Assembly: GCA_036001465.1 (NCBI GenBank)
Contig: DASYUH010000084.1
Span: 1 to 60,253, forward strand
Direction: 5' to 3'
Length of the DNA: 60,253 nucleotides
From: Candidatus Polarisedimenticolia bacterium
GTDB taxonomy: Bacteria; Acidobacteriota; Polarisedimenticolia; Gp22-AA2
Below, in pieces: positions 25,833-35,032 of the stretch. A model generated the notes under the pieces. It did no database searches. It was not told where the DNA came from and saw only the letters and a list, made by a program, of their open reading frames with translations. Position numbers and translations under genes: made by a program. Every line of letters starts with the position of its first letter. Position 1 is the stretch's first letter.

Positions 25833-27047
25833 ATGCCTGAGTTCATCGCCAAGGTCGGCACCAGCGACGGGACGGTGATGGAGCGGTCCTTCACGGCCGA
25901 ATCCGAGGAGGCGCTCCGGAGCGACCTGGAGGGGAAGGACTACCTGGTCTTCAAGGTCAGGAGGAAGGGAGGCGTGTCCGGCCTGCTGCCGGGCTTCGGC
26001 GCCGGCCGCAGCGTGAAGATGAAGGAGTTCCTCCTGTTCAACCAGGAGCTGGCCGCGCTCATCAAGGCCGGCCTGCCGATCATCGCCAGCCTCGAGATCC
26101 TGACCGAGCGCCGGAAGAACCAGGCGTTCCGCAAGGCGCTGATGGACGTGCGTGACAAGGTGCGCGGCGGCGCGTCGCTCTCGGAGGCGTTCCAGGAGCA
26201 AGGGGAGATGTTCCCGGCGATCTACTCCGCGACCCTGGCGTCGGGGGAGCGCTCGGGCGAGATCGCCAACGTCCTCCTGCGCTACATCGCCTACCAGAAG
26301 ACCATCCTGGCGCTGAAGCGCAAGGTGACCACGGCGCTCATCTACCCGGCCATCCTGTTCGTGCTGATGATGGTGCTCATCGCCATCCTGATCGTCTGGG
26401 TGGTTCCGCAGTTCACCGAGTTCTACAAGGATTTCGGAGCCGACCTCCCGCTCCTGACCCGGGCGCTGATCGGGGTGTCGGGGTTCGTCACGCAGAAGGC
26501 GATCTTCATGGTGGCGCTCGTGGCGCTGGCCGCGGTCCTGTTCCGCGCCTGGATGCGCACGCCGGCGGGGCGCCTCGCGATCGATCGCTTCGTGGTGCGC
26601 GTGCCTGTGGTCGGCGGCGTGTTCCACCGCTTCGCCGTGTCGCGCTTCACGCGCACTCTCGGCACGCTGATCGCGGGCGGCATCCCGGCGGTCACCGCGC
26701 TCCTGATGTCGGCGAAGGCCGTCGGCAATCTGGCGTTCGAGGCGAAGCTGATCGACGTCGAACGCAAGGTCCGCGAGGGGTCGAGCCTGTGGGAGTCGCT
26801 GGAGGCGACCGGGCTGTTCAACGACATCGCCATCGAGATGACCCGGGTCGGCGAGTCGACCGGGTCGCTGCACGACATGCTGGCGAACATCAGCGACTTC
26901 TACGACGAGGAGATCGAGGCCCGCATCAACACCATCATGGTCTTCATCGAGCCGGTGATGCTGGTCGTCATGGGGGGGTTCGTGGTGCTGATCATGCTGG
27001 CGATCTACCTGCCGCTGCTGCGCTCGTATGCGCAGTCGACGTACTGA
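25833..27047 (+). CDS. pilC: Type IV pilus / type II secretion inner-membrane platform protein (PilC/GspF)
   Basis: 404 residues, the family's usual length. Two GspF domains are seen: about residues 70-190 (LFNQELAALIKAGLPIIASLEIL and ASGERSGEIANVLLRYIAY) and about 270-395 (FTRTLGTLIAGGIPAVTALLMSA and MTRVGESTGSLHDML). Three membrane spans lie near residues 165-190, 215-240 and 370-397. It forms the inner-membrane platform that couples the motor ATPase to the growing pseudopilus. The ATPase gene follows 10 bases later. Confidence 0.93.
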   Translation: MPEFIAKVGTSDGTVMERSFTAESEEALRSDLEGKDYLVFKVRRKGGVSGLLPGFGAGRSVKMKEFLLFNQELAALIKAGLPIIASLEILTERRKNQAFRKALMDVRDKVRGGASLSEAFQEQGEMFPAIYSATLASGERSGEIANVLLRYIAYQKTILALKRKVTTALIYPAILFVLMMVLIAILIVWVVPQFTEFYKDFGADLPLLTRALIGVSGFVTQKAIFMVALVALAAVLFRAWMRTPAGRLAIDRFVVRVPVVGGVFHRFAVSRFTRTLGTLIAGGIPAVTALLMSAKAVGNLAFEAKLIDVERKVREGSSLWESLEATGLFNDIAIEMTRVGESTGSLHDMLANISDFYDEEIEARINTIMVFIEPVMLVVMGGFVVLIMLAIYLPLLRSYAQSTY

Positions 27048-27057
27048 GGAGACGGCG

Positions 27058-28701
27058 ATGGCCCCTGCCAAGCCCAAGGAGAAGGCCCCGGCGCCCGAGG
27101 CGGCCGACCGGTCCGTCGTGTCGGTCGAGGAGGCCCAGGCGCAGCGCATCGCGGCGCGCCTCGGCATCCCCTACGTCGACCTGGCGGAGTTCCCGATCGA
27201 CCACGATCTGTTCCGGACGATCCCGGTCGAGCTGATGTTCCGCTACAACTTCATCCCCTGGAAGGAGGAGGACGGCCGGCTCGTGGTCGTGCTCTCCGAC
27301 CCCTCCGACGTGCTGATGGTGGACGAGCTCGAGATCCTGCTCGCCCGTCCGCTCAAGGTCTGCGTCGGCGGGAAGACCGCCATCAACGACGTTCTCAAGA
27401 AGTCCGAGTCGAGCCAGCGCGTCCTCGAGGCGGCGACCGAGGAGTTCAAGATCCAGGTCATCCGCGACAGCGACGAGGAGGGCGAAGAGGCGCTGTCGAT
27501 CGACAAGCTGACGCAGGCCGACTCGCCGATCATCAAGCTGGTCGACTCGACCGTGTTCAACGCGCTGCAGCGCCGCGCCTCGGACATCCACATCGAGACG
27601 CGCGAGCGCGAGGTCATCATCAAGTACCGCATCGACGGCGTCCTGTACAACGCCATGGATCCGATCGACAAGCGCTTCCACTCGTCGATCATCTCGCGCA
27701 TCAAGGTCATGTCCGAGCTGGACATCGCCGAGAAGCGCGTCCCCCAGGACGGCCGCTTCAAGCTGAAGATCAAGGGGCGGGCGATCGACTTCCGCGTGTC
27801 GATCATGCCGTCGGTGCACGGCGAGGACGCCGTCATCCGCATCCTGGACAAGGAGTCGGTCAACGAGGACTTCGCCGAGCTGCGCCTGGACGTGCTCGGC
27901 TTCATGCCGGACGACTTGAAGAAGCTCCGCAAGTTCATCCGCGAGCCGTACGGCATGGTGCTCGTGACCGGGCCGACCGGATCGGGCAAGACGACCACGC
28001 TGTACGCCGCGCTCTCGGAGATCCGCTCCAGCGAGGACAAGATCATCACCATCGAGGACCCGGTCGAGTACCAGCTCCCCGGCATCACGCAGATCCCGGT
28101 GAACGAGAAGAAGGGGCTGACGTTCGCCCGGGGGCTGCGATCGATCCTGCGGCACGACCCCGACAAGATCATGGTCGGTGAGATCCGCGACGAGGAGACG
28201 GCCCAGATCGCCATCCAGTCGGCGCTCACCGGCCACCTGGTGTTCACCACCGTCCATGCCAACAACGTCGTGGACGTCCTCGGGCGCTTCCTGAACATGA
28301 AGGTCGAGCCGTACAACTTCGTGTCCGCCCTCAACTGCGTGGTGGCGCAGCGGCTGGTGCGGCTCATCTGCGGGCGCTGCCGGGTCGAGACGCGGCACGA
28401 GGCGAAGCTCCTGGAGGAATCCGGCATCAGCGCGAAGAAGCACGCCGACCATGTGTTCTACGAGGGGAAGGGGTGCGTCGATTGCAACGGCACCGGCTAC
28501 ATGGGCCGCATGGCGATCGCCGAGATCCTGGACATGAGCGACCGGATCCGGGAGCTGATCCTGGACCGCAAGTCGGCGGCGGAGATCAAGCGCGCCGCCA
28601 AGGACGAGGGGATGACGTTCATGCGCGAGGCGGCGGTGCAGCGCGTCCTCGAAGGCAAGACCACGCTGCGCGAGATCAACAAGGTGACCTTCGTCGAGTA
28701 G
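27058..28701 (+). CDS. pilB: Assembly ATPase of type IV pilus / type II secretion (PilB/GspE)
   Basis: 547 residues. An N-terminal GspE_N (MshEN) domain (AARLGIPYVDLAEFPI) precedes the motor. Walker A is GPTGSGKTTTL (near residue 305). The Asp box ITIEDPVEYQLPGITQ, the Walker B region ILRHDPDKIMVGEIRDEETA, and the His box TGHLVFTTVHANN are all intact. The C-terminal CGRC...CVDCNGTGYMGRMAIAEIL is the tetracysteine zinc motif of extension ATPases. That argues for assembly rather than retraction; no PilT is in the window. I chose the ATG at 27058 over an upstream frame that overlaps pilC. Confidence 0.95.
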   Translation: MAPAKPKEKAPAPEAADRSVVSVEEAQAQRIAARLGIPYVDLAEFPIDHDLFRTIPVELMFRYNFIPWKEEDGRLVVVLSDPSDVLMVDELEILLARPLKVCVGGKTAINDVLKKSESSQRVLEAATEEFKIQVIRDSDEEGEEALSIDKLTQADSPIIKLVDSTVFNALQRRASDIHIETREREVIIKYRIDGVLYNAMDPIDKRFHSSIISRIKVMSELDIAEKRVPQDGRFKLKIKGRAIDFRVSIMPSVHGEDAVIRILDKESVNEDFAELRLDVLGFMPDDLKKLRKFIREPYGMVLVTGPTGSGKTTTLYAALSEIRSSEDKIITIEDPVEYQLPGITQIPVNEKKGLTFARGLRSILRHDPDKIMVGEIRDEETAQIAIQSALTGHLVFTTVHANNVVDVLGRFLNMKVEPYNFVSALNCVVAQRLVRLICGRCRVETRHEAKLLEESGISAKKHADHVFYEGKGCVDCNGTGYMGRMAIAEILDMSDRIRELILDRKSAAEIKRAAKDEGMTFMREAAVQRVLEGKTTLREINKVTFVE

Positions 28702-28707
28702 GGGATC

Positions 28708-29730
28708 GTGGACCTGAAACGGGAATTCTCGGACCTGTTCGACCGGCTAGGCGCCGCGCCGCGGCCGCCGCGCTACCCGCTCGTGGCGATCGAGGTGTCG
28801 GCCGACCGGGTCACCGCCATCCGCATGAGCCCCATCGGCAACAGCGGCAAGCTGCGGCTGGGCGCCGTGCAGACGCGCCCGATCCCGGACGGGGCGATCG
28901 AGGTGTCCCTGACGAAACCGAACATCCTCGACGTGAAGGCCGTCTCGGCGGCCGTGAAGGAGGTGCTGCACCAGCTCGATTCCAGGGACCACCGCATCTC
29001 GGTCCTGCTCCCGGACGACGTGGCGCGCGTGGCCCTGCTGGGGTTCGCCACGCTCCCGAAGACCCGCCGCGAGCTGGTGGAGCTGGTGCGTTTCCGCATG
29101 GCGAAATCGCTCCCCTTCAAGCCGGAGGAGGCGGAGATGGACCTGATGATCCTCGGCGGAGCCGCCAGCCGGCCGGGCGCGTCCGCGGCCACGGTCCTGG
29201 CGTCCTTCGTGCATTCCGACGTCGTCGACCAATACGAGGCGCTGCTCGCCGAGTGCGGCTACTGGCCCGGGCTGGTGAGCCTCAGCACCTTCGAGCTGTT
29301 CAATCTGTTCCGCCAGCGCTTCGCGGAGAGGAAGCTGGCGGACAAGGATTCGCTGGTCCTCAACGTGACGCGGCACTACCTGTCGGTCCTGATCCTGCGG
29401 GACACCGATGTGATCTTCTACCGCTGCAAGCCGCACGTGACCGGCTCCGGGGGCGGCGATCCGCTGGCCGACATCCGCCGCGAGGTCTACACGTCCCTGG
29501 CGTTCTACCAGGAGAAGCTGCTCGGGCGCGGCATCGGCCGGGTCTTCCTGCGCAGCGTCTCCCTGCCCCTCGAGGGGATCCGCGAGGCCGTGTCGGCCGA
29601 GGCGGGCGGCGAGCTCGAGGTCCTCGACCCCCTGCCGCTCCTGCCCCAGAACGGCGGGCCGTTCCTCGGTGTCGAGGACGCGGCGGCGGCCGCGCCCGCC
29701 ATCGGCGCGGTCCTGGGGAGGCGCGCGTGA
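28708..29730 (+). CDS. pilM: Pilus assembly protein PilM (actin-like)
   Basis: 340 residues. The N-terminal VAIEVSADRVTAIRM and the later HRISVLLPDDVARVALLGFATLPKTRRELVELVRFRMAKSLPF match the PilM/type IV pilus biogenesis actin fold, which binds the PilN cytoplasmic tail. The second half (LADKDSLVLNVTRHYLSVLILRDTDVIFYR) is the nucleotide-fold repeat. The start is GTG and the stop overlaps the pilN GTG (GTGA). The order pilM-N-O-P-Q is the classical alignment-subcomplex operon. Confidence 0.88.
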   Translation: MDLKREFSDLFDRLGAAPRPPRYPLVAIEVSADRVTAIRMSPIGNSGKLRLGAVQTRPIPDGAIEVSLTKPNILDVKAVSAAVKEVLHQLDSRDHRISVLLPDDVARVALLGFATLPKTRRELVELVRFRMAKSLPFKPEEAEMDLMILGGAASRPGASAATVLASFVHSDVVDQYEALLAECGYWPGLVSLSTFELFNLFRQRFAERKLADKDSLVLNVTRHYLSVLILRDTDVIFYRCKPHVTGSGGGDPLADIRREVYTSLAFYQEKLLGRGIGRVFLRSVSLPLEGIREAVSAEAGGELEVLDPLPLLPQNGGPFLGVEDAAAAAPAIGAVLGRRA

Positions 29731-31169
29731 AGGCGATCACCCTGAACCTGGCGTCGCGCCCGTTCCGCAACAACCTCGTGGTCGGCTCGCTCCTGTGGGG
29801 CGTCGCGGCGGCCGCGGTCCTGGCGTCGGTGTACAACGGCTACGTCTACCTGAACTACGGAGGGCACTACGGCGAGCTGCAGCAGGAGGAACGGGTCCAC
29901 CTGAGCAAGCTGGCGACTCTTCAGGCGGAGGAGCGGAAGTACGCGAAGGAGGTGCAGTCGCGTGACTTCCGGCGCCTCTATGGCCGCGGCCAGTTCGCCG
30001 GCGATCAGATCCTCAAGCGATCGTTCTCCTGGACGCTCCTGTTCAACAAGCTCGAGGATGTCATCCCCGCGGAGGTCATGATGACCGCCATCCACCCGCA
30101 CATCGCCAGCGAGGGGATCGTCATCCGCGTGGACGGCGTCGCCAAGAACCACGGCGCCCTGATCGATCTCGAGGACTCGCTTCTGAAGAGCCCCGTGTTC
30201 GCGCGCGTCTATCCGGCCAGCGAACGGCGGCTGAATCCGAGCCGGCCCGAGATCTCGTTTGCGCTGAACTTCGATTACCTGCCGGCCAAGGCGGCCGATG
30301 GGGTCGCGGCCTCCGCCGTCGCCCAGGCGACGCCGGGCGCACCGCCGGCCCCGAAGCCGGAGAGCCGACCCGGGCCGGCGGCCACCCCGGCGCCGGTCCC
30401 CGCGGCCGGTGGAGCGGCGGCCGGCGCGCCCGTCGCGGACTCCAAGGTGATCGGCACGGTCGGCAGGGACGGCCTGCCGCGCACGCCCGAGCTGATGGCG
30501 CGCCGCGTGGTGGCGCCGGGGGGGATCTATCCCGACACGCCGCCGCCCGCGGAGAAGGAGAGGGACGAGGCGCCGAAGAAGCCGCCGGCCGGGCGGCGCG
30601 ACCCGAAGGCGCCGGCAGCGGAGCATGCACCGGCGGCCGCGCCGCGCTCCGGCACGGCCCCCAGGGACGTCGGGGCCGGGTCCTCCGGGGGGGCGGCGGG
30701 GAACGGCATTCCGGGGGTCCTGTCTCCCGCCACCTGGCAGGACGGGTACCAGGCGATCCGGCCGCCGTTCATACCCGGCGTGCAGGCGCGCCGCGATCCG
30801 AATCTGGGCCCGGTGCTTTCGAGGACCCAGAGGGCGCGCTCGAATCCCGGGCCGGTGCCGGCCACGCGGCTCGACATGCAGCTGAAGTTCACCGCCCGGC
30901 CGCTTGAGGTCGTCTGCGAGGCCCTGGCCGCCGCCCACGGCGCGCAGTTCGAGATCGATCCGGCCATCGATCCGCACACCACGGTGACCGCCGACCTGTC
31001 GGGCAAGAACCTCAAGGACGCCCTCGCCACCGTGGCCAGGGCGACCGGCCTCAAGGTCCGTCGCAACGGCGACGGGCTGTACCTCGTCGTGCCGGTGGCC
31101 GGCGGCGAGCCCATGTCCGAGAAGCCGATCCGCGAAGAGCCGCTCGTCCCGCCGCAGGACACGCCATGA
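29727..31169 (+). CDS. PilN-like inner-membrane protein fused to a secretin-type STN domain
   Basis: 480 residues, about twice the usual PilN length. Residues 1-195 are PilN-like: a short cytoplasmic tail (ITLNLASRPFRNN, where PilM binds), one membrane span (VVGSLLWGVAAAAVLASVYNG), a coiled coil and a ferredoxin-like fold. A long Pro/Ala-rich linker (about 195-380) follows. Residues about 381-456 (LDMQLKFTARPLEVVCEALA, then DLSGKNLKDALATVARATGLKV and GDGLYLVV) resemble the short N-terminal (STN) domain of secretins and TonB receptors. A PilN carrying its own secretin-type module is unusual. The GTG overlaps the pilM stop and the TGA overlaps the pilO start. Confidence 0.8.
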   Translation: MKAITLNLASRPFRNNLVVGSLLWGVAAAAVLASVYNGYVYLNYGGHYGELQQEERVHLSKLATLQAEERKYAKEVQSRDFRRLYGRGQFAGDQILKRSFSWTLLFNKLEDVIPAEVMMTAIHPHIASEGIVIRVDGVAKNHGALIDLEDSLLKSPVFARVYPASERRLNPSRPEISFALNFDYLPAKAADGVAASAVAQATPGAPPAPKPESRPGPAATPAPVPAAGGAAAGAPVADSKVIGTVGRDGLPRTPELMARRVVAPGGIYPDTPPPAEKERDEAPKKPPAGRRDPKAPAAEHAPAAAPRSGTAPRDVGAGSSGGAAGNGIPGVLSPATWQDGYQAIRPPFIPGVQARRDPNLGPVLSRTQRARSNPGPVPATRLDMQLKFTARPLEVVCEALAAAHGAQFEIDPAIDPHTTVTADLSGKNLKDALATVARATGLKVRRNGDGLYLVVPVAGGEPMSEKPIREEPLVPPQDTP

Positions 31170-31771
31170 GGCCCAGGCGCCGCTTCGACCTGCGGGAGAA
31201 TCTCGGTCGCGTGGGGGCCGTGCTCGGCGGCCTCCTGGCGCTGAACCTCGCCTTCTACCTGTTCTTCAACATGCCGAGGCTGCGCGCCCTGGAGAGCCTG
31301 GAGGACCGCCGCAACACCGCGGCGCGCGATCTGCGGTCCACGGCGACGCGCGTCGAGACCATCCAGAGGCTCCTGACGGAATACGACGAGCAGACCCGGA
31401 AGCTGGACGATTTCTACGAGAACCTTCTCGGCACCCAGATGGACCGCATGACGACGATCCAGAAGGAGGTCCGCGGCATCGCCACCGAGTTCCACATCGA
31501 TCCCGAGGCGATCGACTACAACCCGGAGGAGATCGAGGGGGCGGGGTTGACGCTGTTCCAGATCACCATCCCCCTGATCGGCGGCTATCCCAACCTGAGG
31601 CAGTTCATCAATCGGATCGAGTCGTCGAAGCACCTGCTGATCGTGGACAGCGTCGAGCTGACCGGGGCGCGCGAAGGCGGGGCGATGCTCAGCCTGACGA
31701 TCAAGATCTCGACGGTGTTCCATTCGCCGCGGCCCGCCACCGCGCCTCCGCCTCCGCCGGCCCCGGCATGA
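31166..31771 (+). CDS. PilO-like inner-membrane protein
   Basis: 201 residues. A short cytoplasmic start, one membrane span (VGAVLGGLLALNLAFYLFFNMP), a coiled coil (about residues 40-85) and a ferredoxin-like fold with GGYPNLRQFINRIESSKHLLIVDSVELT are the PilO layout. It pairs with PilN to form the periplasmic alignment complex. The C-terminus ends in a Pro/Ala tract. It overlaps the pilN stop by four bases and lies seven bases before the next gene. Confidence 0.85.
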   Translation: MRPRRRFDLRENLGRVGAVLGGLLALNLAFYLFFNMPRLRALESLEDRRNTAARDLRSTATRVETIQRLLTEYDEQTRKLDDFYENLLGTQMDRMTTIQKEVRGIATEFHIDPEAIDYNPEEIEGAGLTLFQITIPLIGGYPNLRQFINRIESSKHLLIVDSVELTGAREGGAMLSLTIKISTVFHSPRPATAPPPPPAPA

Positions 31772-31778
31772 GCCACCG

Positions 31779-32447
31779 ATGCTGACCATGCTGAAGGAAC
31801 GGCAGAAAGAGATCATCCTGGGGGCGATCCTGGTCGCCATCGCCTTCGTCCTGTGGCAGAACCTGGGGGGGGGATCGGGGACGGCCGGAGGGGCCGCGCC
31901 CGCCGGCGCCGGGCCGCGCGTCGACCTGCCGGGCATCCAGAAGATGATGCCGAAAGTCGACTGGGCCGCCCTGTCGGCCCCGCGGCCGGCCTACGATCCG
32001 AGCGGACGGAACATCTTCCAGTTCGGCGCCATCCCGCCGCCCCCCCCGCCCGTGCTGACCGCGCAGGAGAAGGCGGCGATCGCCGCGGCCCAGGCCGCGG
32101 CGGAGGCGGAGCGCAAGCGCCAGGAGGAGCTCATGCGCCAGCAGCAGGAGGCGGCCGCCGCGGCGGCGCAGGCAGAGCAGACCCGGATCGCAAACCTGCC
32201 GCCCCCCCCGCCCCCCAAGCCGCAGCCTCCGGCGATCAACTACAAGTTCATCGGCTATGTCGGACCGTCGGAGAGCAAGATCGCGGTGCTCCACGACGGC
32301 ACCGATTTGATCTTCGTGCGCCAGGGAGAGAAGATCGGCGGCCAGTTCAAGATCCTGGAGATCGGATACGAGTCGATCAAGTTCGGATACACCGATCCCC
32401 GCTTCAAGGGGGAAACGACGACGCTGCCGATGAGCAGCTCGTACTGA
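31779..32447 (+). CDS. PilP/GspC-like protein
   Basis: 222 residues. An N-terminal span (EIILGAILVAIAFVLWQNL) anchors the protein. A Pro/Gly linker and an Ala/Glu/Gln-rich helix with PPPPPPP tracts reach across the periplasm. The last 75 residues (INYKFIGYVGPSESKIAVLHDGTDLIFVRQGEKIGGQFKILEIGYESIKFGY) form the small beta domain of PilP and GspC that docks on the secretin. Unlike classical PilP it has no lipobox; the transmembrane anchor is closer to GspC. Confidence 0.8.
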   Translation: MLTMLKERQKEIILGAILVAIAFVLWQNLGGGSGTAGGAAPAGAGPRVDLPGIQKMMPKVDWAALSAPRPAYDPSGRNIFQFGAIPPPPPPVLTAQEKAAIAAAQAAAEAERKRQEELMRQQQEAAAAAAQAEQTRIANLPPPPPPKPQPPAINYKFIGYVGPSESKIAVLHDGTDLIFVRQGEKIGGQFKILEIGYESIKFGYTDPRFKGETTTLPMSSSY

Positions 32448-32496
32448 GCGTGGAATGATGGACGACGCGACCATGACGACGGGGGGAGGTGACGAG

Positions 32497-35013
32497 GTGG
32501 AAACCGCAGCGAACCCGCCTGGAATCCGCACATCGAAGCGCAGGGGCCGCCCGCCCGGCGGACGGAGCCCGGCCGCCCGGGCCCTGGCCGCGGCCCTCGC
32601 CTGGACGATCGCGCTCGGCGGGTGCGCCACCGGCCGAGGGGTCTACAAGAGCGGCACGAAGGAGATGGCAGCCCAGAACTACGACCGGGCGGTCCTGCTC
32701 TTCTCCAAGGCGGTCTCCTTCGATCCGGAGAGCACCCGCTACAAGGTGGCGCTGGCGCGCGCCAAGATGAAGGCGGCCCAGGAGCATTTCGCCAAGGGGC
32801 AGGCCTACCTGAAGGCCGGCCGCATCGAGGCGGCCATCTCCGAGTTCCAGCAGACGGTCTATCTCGATCCCTCGCACCAGTACGCCGCCAACGAGCTGTC
32901 CAAGGCGCTCTCCGAGTGGCAGAGGCAGCAGAAGGCGGACGAGTCCGAGATGGAGAAGCTGAAGCGCCAGGCCAAGGCGGCCGCGCCCGGGCGAGTCGCC
33001 CCCCGGCTGAACCCCGCCTCCAACATCCCGATCGTCCTGCGCTTCAAGGACGAGACGGTGAAGAAGATCTACGACGCGCTCAGCAAGGCCTCGGGGATCA
33101 ACTTCATCTACGACGAGCGGGTCGACCTCAACAAGAAGATCTCGATCGACCTGGCCGACGTGACGTTCGAGCAGGCCCTCGGCACCCTGATGACGATGAA
33201 CAAGCACTTCTTCAAGATCTGGGACGAGAACACCATCCTGATCTCCGACGACAACACGCAGAAGCACAAGGAGTACGACGACCTCGTCATCCAGACCTTC
33301 TACCTGTCGAACGCCGACGTGAAGGACGTGCAGGTCCTGCTCCGCACCCTCCTCGACGCGCGCCAGCTGGCGCAGAACGACCGCCTGAACGCCATCACCA
33401 TCCGCGACACCCCCGATCGCGTCCAGGTGGCCGCGAAGATCATCGAGTCGAACGACAAGGCCAAGTCCGAGCTCATCGTGGACATCGAGCTCCTGGAGAT
33501 CAACCGCACGCTCCTGCAGAACCTGGGGATCGACCTGTTCGGTCCGGGCGGCGGCAACGGCAAGTCGCTGAACCTGACCTATGGGGGCGGCACCAGCGTG
33601 CCGCTCAACAACCTGGACCTGCTCAAGCAGGCGGGCTCCTACCTGCTCGGCCCGATCCCGGGCGTGGTGGTGAACTTCCTCAAGACCGACGCCGATGCCC
33701 AGGTGATCGCCAAGCCGCAGCTGCGCGTCAGCGAAGGGGAGAAGGCGACCGTCCGCATCGGCGACCGGATCCCGATCCCGACCACGACGTTCAACGCCGC
33801 CTCCACGGGGGTCGGGACGGTGGGCGTGCCGATCACCTCGTTCACCTACCAGAACGTCGGGATCAACATCGACGTCGAGCCGCGCGTGCACCACAACAAG
33901 GAGATCACCCTGAAGCTCAAGGTGGAGGTCTCCTCGCTGGCCGGCCAGATCTCCGCCGGCGGGGGGCTGACGCAGCCGATCATCGGCACGCGCGAGATCG
34001 ACACGACGATCCGGCTCAAGGACCAGGAGACCAACCTGCTGGCCGGCCTCATCCGCGAGGAGGAGCGCAAGTCGATGAGCGGCCTGCCGGGGCTCTCCGA
34101 CGTCCCGGTCCTGAAGCGGATCTTCGGCAACACCGAGACCAACGTGCAGCAGACGGACATCGTCCTGACCCTGACGCCGCACATCATCCGCATCCCGGAC
34201 GTGACGGAGGAGGACCTGCTGCCGCTCTGGATCGGCACGGAGAGCAACATCGGCCTGCGGGGCGCCAGCAAGACCAGCGCCTTCGGCAGCAACCCGTTCG
34301 AGGCGAAGGAGGAGGACGAGGAAGCGCCGATGATCCCGACCCTGCCGGATCTGCCGGTCGAAGAGGCGGAGCCGGAGGGCGGGGGGGCGCCGGCCGAAGA
34401 GCCGCCCCAGGCGCCTGGCGCCGTCCTGGTGCCCGTTCCGGTGCCGCCGGCCACCACGGCCCCCGCTCCCGAACCGGAGCCGACGCCGACCCCGGCCCCC
34501 CAAGGGGGCGGTACGGCCCCGACCACGGCGACCCCGCCGGCCCCGACGCCGGGCGGCGAGAGCAAGGCGGAGGCCACCGAGCCGGCTCTGGTCTTCCTGA
34601 GCCCCGCGTACGCGAATGTCGCGATGGGGGAGATGATCACCGTGGGCGTCATGATCCGGTCGAAGAGCGGGATCGGCAGCGTGCCGTTCCATCTGAATTT
34701 CGATCCGGAGTTTCTCGAGTTCATCCATTCCGGGACCGTGTCGCCGTTTCTGTCACAGGATGGTGCCAACGTGTTTGTCCTTGCGACGCTAGGGGCGGGG
34801 AAAAATGAACTGATCGTCGGACTGTCACGCGAGGGAAGTCGTCCAGGAGTGAGCGGTCAGGGAGAGCTAATCGGCCTGACATTTCTTGCTAACAACAAGA
34901 AAGGGGGCACGACAACGCTTAACTTCACAGACATCTCCGTCCTCGATCCGTCGGCCCAGAAACTGCCGTTCGATCGGCAGGGCATGACGATCAACGTCAC
35001 GACCGGCCAGTAG
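32497..35013 (+). CDS. Secretin (PilQ/GspD) with N-terminal TPR and C-terminal cohesin-like domain
   Basis: 838 residues from GTG 32497, chosen for the full GGAGGTGA ribosome site seven bases upstream; ATGs at 32455 and 32473 are in frame but lack one. A lipobox-like ALGGC puts Cys at about residue 43. Then come TPR-like helices (about 50-160), an STN/N0 module (PIVLRFKDETVKKIYDALSK), N-domains, and the secretin core (VIAKPQLRVSEGEKATVRIGDRIPIP through VPVLKRIFGNTETNVQQTDIVLTLTPHII). After a Pro/Ala/Thr linker (about 600-690) the last 145 residues look like a cohesin fold (ANVAMGEMITVGVMIRS... FDPEFLEFIHSG). It forms the outer-membrane gate of the pilus-like machine. GC content falls in the last 280 bases. 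Confidence 0.88.
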   Translation: METAANPPGIRTSKRRGRPPGGRSPAARALAAALAWTIALGGCATGRGVYKSGTKEMAAQNYDRAVLLFSKAVSFDPESTRYKVALARAKMKAAQEHFAKGQAYLKAGRIEAAISEFQQTVYLDPSHQYAANELSKALSEWQRQQKADESEMEKLKRQAKAAAPGRVAPRLNPASNIPIVLRFKDETVKKIYDALSKASGINFIYDERVDLNKKISIDLADVTFEQALGTLMTMNKHFFKIWDENTILISDDNTQKHKEYDDLVIQTFYLSNADVKDVQVLLRTLLDARQLAQNDRLNAITIRDTPDRVQVAAKIIESNDKAKSELIVDIELLEINRTLLQNLGIDLFGPGGGNGKSLNLTYGGGTSVPLNNLDLLKQAGSYLLGPIPGVVVNFLKTDADAQVIAKPQLRVSEGEKATVRIGDRIPIPTTTFNAASTGVGTVGVPITSFTYQNVGINIDVEPRVHHNKEITLKLKVEVSSLAGQISAGGGLTQPIIGTREIDTTIRLKDQETNLLAGLIREEERKSMSGLPGLSDVPVLKRIFGNTETNVQQTDIVLTLTPHIIRIPDVTEEDLLPLWIGTESNIGLRGASKTSAFGSNPFEAKEEDEEAPMIPTLPDLPVEEAEPEGGGAPAEEPPQAPGAVLVPVPVPPATTAPAPEPEPTPTPAPQGGGTAPTTATPPAPTPGGESKAEATEPALVFLSPAYANVAMGEMITVGVMIRSKSGIGSVPFHLNFDPEFLEFIHSGTVSPFLSQDGANVFVLATLGAGKNELIVGLSREGSRPGVSGQGELIGLTFLANNKKGGTTTLNFTDISVLDPSAQKLPFDRQGMTINVTTGQ

Positions 35014-35032
35014 GCGGGAAGGAGGCGGACCG

